Of a DNA stretch of 64,000 nucleotides, positions 59,709 to 64,000 are shown piece after piece; positions within the stretch are counted from its first letter, which is position 1, and each line of letters starts with the position of its first letter. Position numbers and translations under genes: made by a program. This DNA is from Halochromatium glycolicum (GTDB lineage Bacteria; Pseudomonadota; Gammaproteobacteria; Chromatiales; Chromatiaceae): positions 124,001 through 188,000 of the forward strand of contig NZ_NRSJ01000002.1 of NCBI RefSeq assembly GCF_016584085.1. The letters run 5' to 3'. Below the pieces are notes generated by a model, which was not told the DNA's origin, ran no database searches, and saw only the letters and a list, made by a program, of their open reading frames with translations.

Positions 59709-60534
59709 GCCGCTGTTTGTTCAGCCAGGCCTCGATGAAGGCGGGATCGAGCCCCTTGAGGCGTTCCTCGGGATCGAGCCCCTTGAGACGCTCTTCGGGA
59801 TCAAGCCCCTTGAGACGTTCCTCCGCACTCATGTGCTCAAGCATCAGCGTCTGGGTTTCTTGCAAGAAGTCTTCTAAGGTATAAGCCATCTCAGGTGCCT
59901 CGCTCAGGTAATTGAGATACAACCGCTCGAGCAGCGCCAGGGCGCCATTGTCCGGGTTACGCCGGGCACGCTCGCGATACTGACGCACCGCCTCGCGCAG
60001 ACGCCCAAGCTCGCTGGCGAACAAGGCTCAGGGCGCATTGCGTGGCGTCTGTTCGATGGTATTCAGCACGATCAGACGCACCACCTGGCTGCCCCATGCC
60101 AGGTCATAGAGTCCAGGCGCCCCCGCCGGTTCCAGCCGATGCTGGGCGGCCAGCGCCTTGGGATCACGCGTGGCCACGGCATAGAGCCCGAACGCATCAG
60201 CCGGTAAGCGCGCGCCCTTGGCATCCAGGGTGAGCTTGCGGTAATTGATGTAATGCCCCACCAGCTCATCCAGTGCCCAAGCATCCAGCGCCTCGTGCTG
60301 CGATTTGTAGGTCAGCAGATTGTGCGCCCGCAACGCCTCCAGCCCGTCCGGCAGATCCGGCGGCAGCGGGGGCGGGGAGCCGGGTTCGGGCGCCTCGATG
60401 ATGACGACATCCAGCAGTTGGCGCTGCAGCGCCAACTCGTACTCCAGCTCCACCCGCCAAGGCGCTCCTTGGAACAGTTGGGTCAGGGCAATGCCGAACA
60501 GGCGATGCCATTGGCGCAAGCGCTCGTCGGTCAT
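59698..60534 (-). pseudogene. Rpn type D gene interrupted by one in-frame TGA
   Basis: It starts at Met (60534) MTDERLRQWHRLFGIALTQL, then WRVELEYELALQRQLLDVVI with core Glu/Asp residues, AHNLLTYKSQHEALDAWALD and VVRLIVLNTIEQTPRNAP, followed by TGA at 60028-60030. The same frame continues ALFASELGRLREAVRQYRER, then MAYTLEDFLQETQTLMLEH and three EERLKGLDP repeats to 59698. In relatives I recall a Trp at this point (NAPW), so TGG to TGA is the simplest explanation. Total length would be 278 codons. A GCTACACT motif lies 38 bp upstream (60573-60582, - strand). Confidence 0.75.
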
Positions 60535-60624
60535 GATGGGAGTGGGTGAGCGCCGAGTGGACCTCAATGGGGTGAGTGTAGCGGATGCGCGGGTTGATCG
60601 CCGCGACGCTTGGCTGCTGGAGCC

Positions 60625-60835
60625 TCTGGCGGATGCCGAGCGATTTCCACGCCCTGATCCGGCCACTACCAGCGGCGCTTAAACCCTATGTGCGGCAGTT
60701 TCGCTATGCGCTGCACGATCTCTCGCCGCGCAGTGATGCCGAGATCAAAGGCGATGTGCTGACCCGCCTGGTGCAGCTGGCGCAGCGCTGGATCGTCAGC
60801 GACCAGCCGCTGGCGCATCTGGAGGTGATCAACCC
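60625..60835 (+). pseudogene. Rpn type C internal fragment
   Basis: The frame reads [20 protein letters not shown], then [20 protein letters not shown] and [14 protein letters not shown], matching codons about 232-302 of the gene at 57462. Both ends are cut. The following 60836-61056 contains an open stretch (TDKQIYLVKALERRIDGVVL) that I do not recognise. Confidence 0.78.
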
Positions 60836-61056
60836 GTTGTCCTCTTGATGCACACCGACAAACAAATCTACCTCGTCAAAGCCCTGGAGCGGCGCATCGA
60901 CGGTGTCGTGCTGCTCGCCACCTTTCTGCCCTATCTGGTCGAAGACCGCGAACGCTTGCGCGAACAAACCCCGCTCGCCTATGGTCAGCTTCAGCAAGCA
61001 CCCCTGCCTGAATCCGCGCGCAGTCACTGTCTCGACGTTTAGAGGAGATCCTCAGT

Positions 61057-61206
61057 ATGCTCGGTGAAATGATCCCACTCGAACAGACCCGCGCCTATCG
61101 CGAGATCGTGGCGAAGAACCAGCCGATTTGGCTGGAGGAAGGCTGCGAGGAAGGCCGTCGGCGCGAAGCCGAACGGGTGGCGTTCCGCCTTCTGCGCCGC
61201 CGCTGA
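61057..61206 (+). pseudogene. Rpn C-terminal tail fragment
   Basis: A 49-codon frame with a good GAGGAG ribosome site reads MLGEMIPLEQTRAYREIVAK, then EEGCEEGRRREAERVAFRLL. It resembles the charged tail of Rpn-type proteins. It has no nuclease core. It may be translated, but it is probably a remnant. Confidence 0.5.
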
Positions 61207-61266
61207 CCTCGAGACCTGGCTCGCCGCGCACCCAACACCGCAACAGACCGCCTGCGACACCACGCC

Positions 61267-61719
61267 ATGATGCATGCCACCCACAACCCTGAAGCCGACT
61301 ACCTGCAATGGCTGCAAACCCAGGTCAACCACCTGCGCGCCGGACGGCTCGATTGCCTGGACCGCGAGCAACTGGTGGAGGAACTTGAGGGCATGAGTCG
61401 CAGTGAACGACGGCAATTGCGCAACCGGCTGGTGGTACTGATGATGCATCTGCTCAAGCTGCGCCATCAGCCAGACAAACAATCGCGCAGCTGGACCGTG
61501 ACCATCATCACCCAGCGCACGGACATCAAACTCCTGCTCCGTGAAAGTCCGAGCCTGAAACCCAGCTTGCCCGAGGCGCTTGCAGCGAGTTACCCGCGTG
61601 CTCGCCAAGAAGCCGCCGATGAAACCGGCCTGCCGCTCTCGACCTTTCCAGACCAGCCTCCCTTCACCTTGGATCAGGTGCTCGACGAAGACTATTGGCC
61701 CGAGCCTGGGGAGCGCTAA
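61267..61719 (+). CDS. DUF29 domain protein
   Basis: This 150-residue protein has the DUF29 pattern: YLQWLQTQVNHLRAGRLDCL, then DREQLVEELEGMSRSERRQL, LVVLMMHLLKLRHQPDKQSR and SWTVTIITQR. The family is abundant in cyanobacteria and purple sulfur bacteria and is of unknown function. The frame is intact from the ATG pair at 61267/61270 to TAA. Confidence 0.85.
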   Translation: MMHATHNPEADYLQWLQTQVNHLRAGRLDCLDREQLVEELEGMSRSERRQLRNRLVVLMMHLLKLRHQPDKQSRSWTVTIITQRTDIKLLLRESPSLKPSLPEALAASYPRARQEAADETGLPLSTFPDQPPFTLDQVLDEDYWPEPGER

Positions 61720-61810
61720 CGCCTGTGCTGGCGGCTGGCGAAAAACAGGACGCTGTCGGGCCATGGAAGGCGTTCGAGGGCAAGCGATCCTGCGGCGAGG
61801 CGTCTAGCGA

Positions 61811-62872
61811 TCAAGAACCGCAAACGTGCCGCAGCGCGCGAAGCCAGGCCGCACTGTCCGCAGCCTCAATGACAGGCCCGGTCAGTTCGAGCAGCAGGTC
61901 GAAGTCGTCGATCTGCTCCAAGATCGACCGCGTCTCATCGGCGACTGCGGGGCCGAAACGTTTGTCGATCTGGCGCACCAAGATGTTGCGGCTCGGTCGG
62001 AGCGCCTCGAGTCGCGCGCGACGCGTTGTCTCTTCCGGGTTCGGTTGCTCGCGGAACGGCCAGAAGCGGTCTGGCGTGGTCGCATAGTCGTGCTGGAGCA
62101 GAGCCAGGGATGTGATGTTGATGTCGGAGGCGCGGACGATCTCGCGCAGCGCATCTCGCTGTTCGCATTCCCACTCATCCGCGGTTGCATCGGTCACCGA
62201 TAACAGATCGGTGCCGTCACGCCGGCACAGCTCGATCGCCATCTGCCCGATCCGCAAGGGCCGCTGCGAATCGATCCAGAAAAAGAATCGGAAGCGATAG
62301 GCAATATCCCAGGCTGGCAGCCAGTCGCCGGCGATGGCACCCATGTCGGCGCTGCGCGTGGGCTGGGTGATGTATTGCAGCCAATCCAAGAGGTCGAGTC
62401 GCAGCGCATAGTCTCGCCATGGGCGCAGAAAATGGGCCGTGGCAAGAAAGCGCCGGACTCGCTCCAACAGTGGATCGGTCTGCGGCGGGATCTCGAAAGG
62501 CTTTGCCGTCAGCGCCTCGTCGAGCGCGAAGCGGAGATGAAAATCCGGCCGCTCCTCGGGTGGCTTGTACCGATGCCAAAACTGACGCTGCTCCTCATCC
62601 GAGGCGCGTTGCAGCAGGAACAAGAACGCAGCGGTGGCAAACTGTGGCGGCAGCGTCGCATGGAGGTCGCCGAGCTGGTCACGCAACAGACGATCGAGCC
62701 ACGCCACCGGCAACTGCCCGCCGAGTTGCTGCATGCGTTTGTTGAACAGCCGATACTCGGCAAGCGCATTCTCCGGCGTGCCGTCGCCCCACTTGTAGAA
62801 GCGCATGGCCAAGGTCATCGTGCCCGATTCGGGGTCGATGATGTAGTAGTCGTACCAGGCGCGTGTTGACAC
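61811..62872 (-). CDS. Unrecognised 353-residue protein
   Basis: The protein starts MSTRAWYDYYIIDPESGTMT and has TPENALAEYRLFNKRMQQLG, aromatic-rich FRFFFWIDSQRPLRIGQMAI and an Arg-rich C-terminal segment ending LRALRHVCGS. It has no signal peptide and no membrane helix. Codon pattern, length and absence of stops indicate a real gene. I cannot assign a family. Neighbours are DUF29, Rpn debris and an SDR pseudogene, so it belongs to the accessory zone. A phage or defence origin is possible but not shown. Confidence 0.75.
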   Translation of the reverse strand: MSTRAWYDYYIIDPESGTMTLAMRFYKWGDGTPENALAEYRLFNKRMQQLGGQLPVAWLDRLLRDQLGDLHATLPPQFATAAFLFLLQRASDEEQRQFWHRYKPPEERPDFHLRFALDEALTAKPFEIPPQTDPLLERVRRFLATAHFLRPWRDYALRLDLLDWLQYITQPTRSADMGAIAGDWLPAWDIAYRFRFFFWIDSQRPLRIGQMAIELCRRDGTDLLSVTDATADEWECEQRDALREIVRASDINITSLALLQHDYATTPDRFWPFREQPNPEETTRRARLEALRPSRNILVRQIDKRFGPAVADETRSILEQIDDFDLLLELTGPVIEAADSAAWLRALRHVCGS

Positions 62873-62949
62873 CTTGGTCTCCTAATTCAATGCAGATCCC
62901 CACCGAGCAGCCTGCCTTGCCTCCCTCTTTAGCAGGTGCGAGTATCCGT

Positions 62950-63245
62950 TAACGAGTGGTGTGGGTCGCTGCGTTCTAACGGGTTGATCAGCGGCGCGGT
63001 GCGCATGATGCCGGCGTTGTTGACCAGGATGTGAATCCCGCCGAAGCGGCCTGCGATGGTGGAGACCGCGGGCTCGACCTATTCGGGATCAGCCACGTCG
63101 CAGGGGAGGCAGAGTAGCTCCGGGTGTGCGGCGGCCAGTTGGCCCAGCCGATCGCGGTCGCGATCGAGTGCGGCAACGCGGGAACCTTCCGCCAGCAGTC
63201 GCTCGGCGAGGACGTCGGCTGAAGCTGACGGCAGCGTCGGTGATG
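62950..63245 (-). pseudogene. Partial copy of the island SDR gene with nonsense mutation
   Basis: About 295 bp closely match 49480-49760 of the SDR gene, on the same strand, with roughly nine of ten bases alike by eye. They cover the cofactor site through NNAGIM. The GAACAG codons (Glu-Gln) of the original are GAATAG here, an in-frame stop, and the 5' end diverges in the TGxxxGxG region. The copy starts and ends abruptly. It shows that part of the glycan operon was duplicated about 13 kb away. Confidence 0.88.
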
Positions 63246-63290
63246 ATGCTCACGGAAGCTCTTGGTGATCTGTGATTTCACGGAATGAGC

Positions 63291-63476
63291 TTACTTAAGT
63301 GGCTCTGTCTTTGCCGTATCGATCTCGGTCTGGACTTGTTGAATCATCGCATCCCATTGCGCGTCGTTGGTCTGCTCAAAGGCCGTTTCCCATCGAGCTT
63401 CATCCCGAAGTTCATCAAGTACTAGGGTGGCAATCGTATCCTGCACAGTTGCGGGCATCTTTGAGACTTCGGCCAT
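63291..63476 (-). CDS. Small antitoxin-like protein
   Basis: From Met at 63476 the 61 residues read MAEVSKMPATVQDTIATLVL, then DELRDEARWETAFEQTNDAQ. This helical pattern (xMPxxxQDxIAxxLLDELRDExxW) is familiar from small antitoxin-like proteins. No toxin gene is adjacent. The true start may lie slightly upstream (LQRFGGQAMAEV), so it could be a truncated protein. Confidence 0.5.
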   Translation of the reverse strand: MAEVSKMPATVQDTIATLVLDELRDEARWETAFEQTNDAQWDAMIQQVQTEIDTAKTEPLK

Positions 63477-63565
63477 CGCCTGACCGCCGAAACGCTGGAG
63501 GCCGTCTTCCACTGAGCGCGGCGCACCGCTGCGCGTGCCAACAGTGACGCGATCCGCGACGACCC

Positions 63566-63669
63566 GGCCGCAGCACTGAGAGCCAGGGCGACGACCCCGT
63601 AAAGCCGATAGAGCAAGGTGGCGAGGGTCCTGACTGAGTCGACATCGCGGAGCCGACATCGAGCCGCTG
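63566..63669. repeat. Type A Rpn element 3' flank, copy 2
   Basis: It begins GGCCGCAGCACTGAGAGCCA directly after ACGACCC and runs to the Rpn stop, nearly matching 56414-56521. The outer flank differs from that of copy 1. It supports a defined element end. Confidence 0.75.
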
Positions 63670-64000
63670 TTACTCCGCCTGCACACGCTCGCGCAGGGCC
63701 TGCACACGCGCTTCATCCAGCCCAGTCGCCCGGGCGATCTGCGCGTTCTCGAGCAGGCCGAGCCGCACGAGGTTGCGGGCGCTGTCCTCGCGGCCGCGCT
63801 GCTCCCCGAGCCTTTTGCCGCGTTCTTCACCAAGCTGTTCAACGAGATTTTTGCCACGTTCCTCGGCATCCTTGAGCAAAGTGGCCTCATCATGCAGCGC
63901 GCGCTCGTGCGCCAGTGCCCGATAGCGGGCCTCTTCATCGGCGCTGAGGGCCTTGAGCTGCTTCATGGCGTGCTGTACGGGTGGGTGCGTGATATGGGTC
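63670..64000 (-). CDS. Rpn family nuclease (type A), 5' part outside window
   Basis: The C-terminal about 110 codons are present: MKQLKALSADEEARYRALAH, then ERALHDEATLLKDAEERGKN and a GEERGKRLGEQRGRE repeat, ending EARVQALRERVQAE. It is closely similar to the end of the gene at 56522 but has a variant repeat tract (NLVEQLGEERG). The frame is open to the window edge, so its integrity is unknown. Confidence 0.82.
   Translation of the reverse strand, partial: THITHPPVQHAMKQLKALSADEEARYRALAHERALHDEATLLKDAEERGKNLVEQLGEERGKRLGEQRGREDSARNLVRLGLLENAQIARATGLDEARVQALRERVQAE

Noticed and set aside
60028..60030. In-frame TGA as a selenocysteine codon
   Set aside because: No SECIS-like hairpin is evident just downstream, the family is not a redox enzyme, and Trp rather than Cys is expected at the site.
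1..64000. tRNA or rRNA genes and integrase/attachment sites bounding the island
   Set aside because: I found no recognisable tRNA, rRNA or integrase sequence on either strand, so a classical tRNA-integrated genomic island is not supported here.

Overview
The window comes from a gammaproteobacterium and most likely a purple sulfur bacterium (Chromatiales). The order of the flagellar genes is gammaproteobacterial, the DNA is GC-rich, and the second half is full of Rpn/COG5464-type PD-(D/E)XK nuclease genes, DUF3782 and DUF29 genes and toxin-antitoxin (TA) modules of the kind common in Chromatiaceae. The taxon is inferred from style, not from a marker gene. I see no rRNA, tRNA or CRISPR array.

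Layout. (1) 1-9295, + strand: flgE (3' end only), flgF, G, H, I, J, K and L, encoding hook, rod, L/P rings, rod cap/muramidase and hook-filament junction. FlgL carries an internal 98-residue tandem duplication. (2) 9520-21808, - strand: fliR, Q, P, O, N, M, L and then fliK, J, I, H, G, F, encoding the export apparatus, C-ring switch and MS-ring. fliE (22155-22481) lies on the opposite strand, divergent from fliF, with a 9-bp palindrome and a possible sigma-54 site between them. flhB does not follow fliR. (3) 22485-30600: a graveyard of Rpn genes in intact, frameshifted and fragmentary forms, mixed with an AbrB-PIN module, a Phd-PIN module and remnants of VapB, DUF3368 and DUF1778-GNAT modules. 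One Rpn gene is bracketed by inverted repeats. (4) 29389-33300: two FlaG genes, one with its start lost, and flagellin fliC with a sigma-28-like promoter and a strong terminator.

(5) 33340-54771: a large glycan-modification island beside fliC. On the + strand are two multidomain OGT/SPINDLY-type O-GlcNAc transferases (one fused to a degenerate FkbM-like domain, one to a sulfotransferase-like domain) and two FkbM/SAM-methyltransferase proteins. On the - strand are a DegT aminotransferase, WbqC, an AMP-forming amino-acid ligase, a NeuD/PglD-type acyltransferase, an acyl carrier protein, a HigBA-like TA pair, an SDR, a formyltransferase, three methyltransferases, a beta-propeller glycosidase-like protein, a truncated sulfotransferase and a GT2 glycosyltransferase. 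I infer that this block makes and attaches an unusual acylated, formylated, methylated and possibly sulfated amino-sugar glycan to flagellin. The target is inferred from neighbourhood only. fliD and fliS are absent from their usual place after fliC.

(6) 55000-64000: a second accessory zone with DUF3782, several Rpn families, BrnTA, DUF29, an unrecognised 353-residue protein, a nonsense-mutated partial copy of the island's SDR gene, and a second Rpn copy whose 3' boundary matches that of the first. Recombination among these repeats probably shaped the island's edges.
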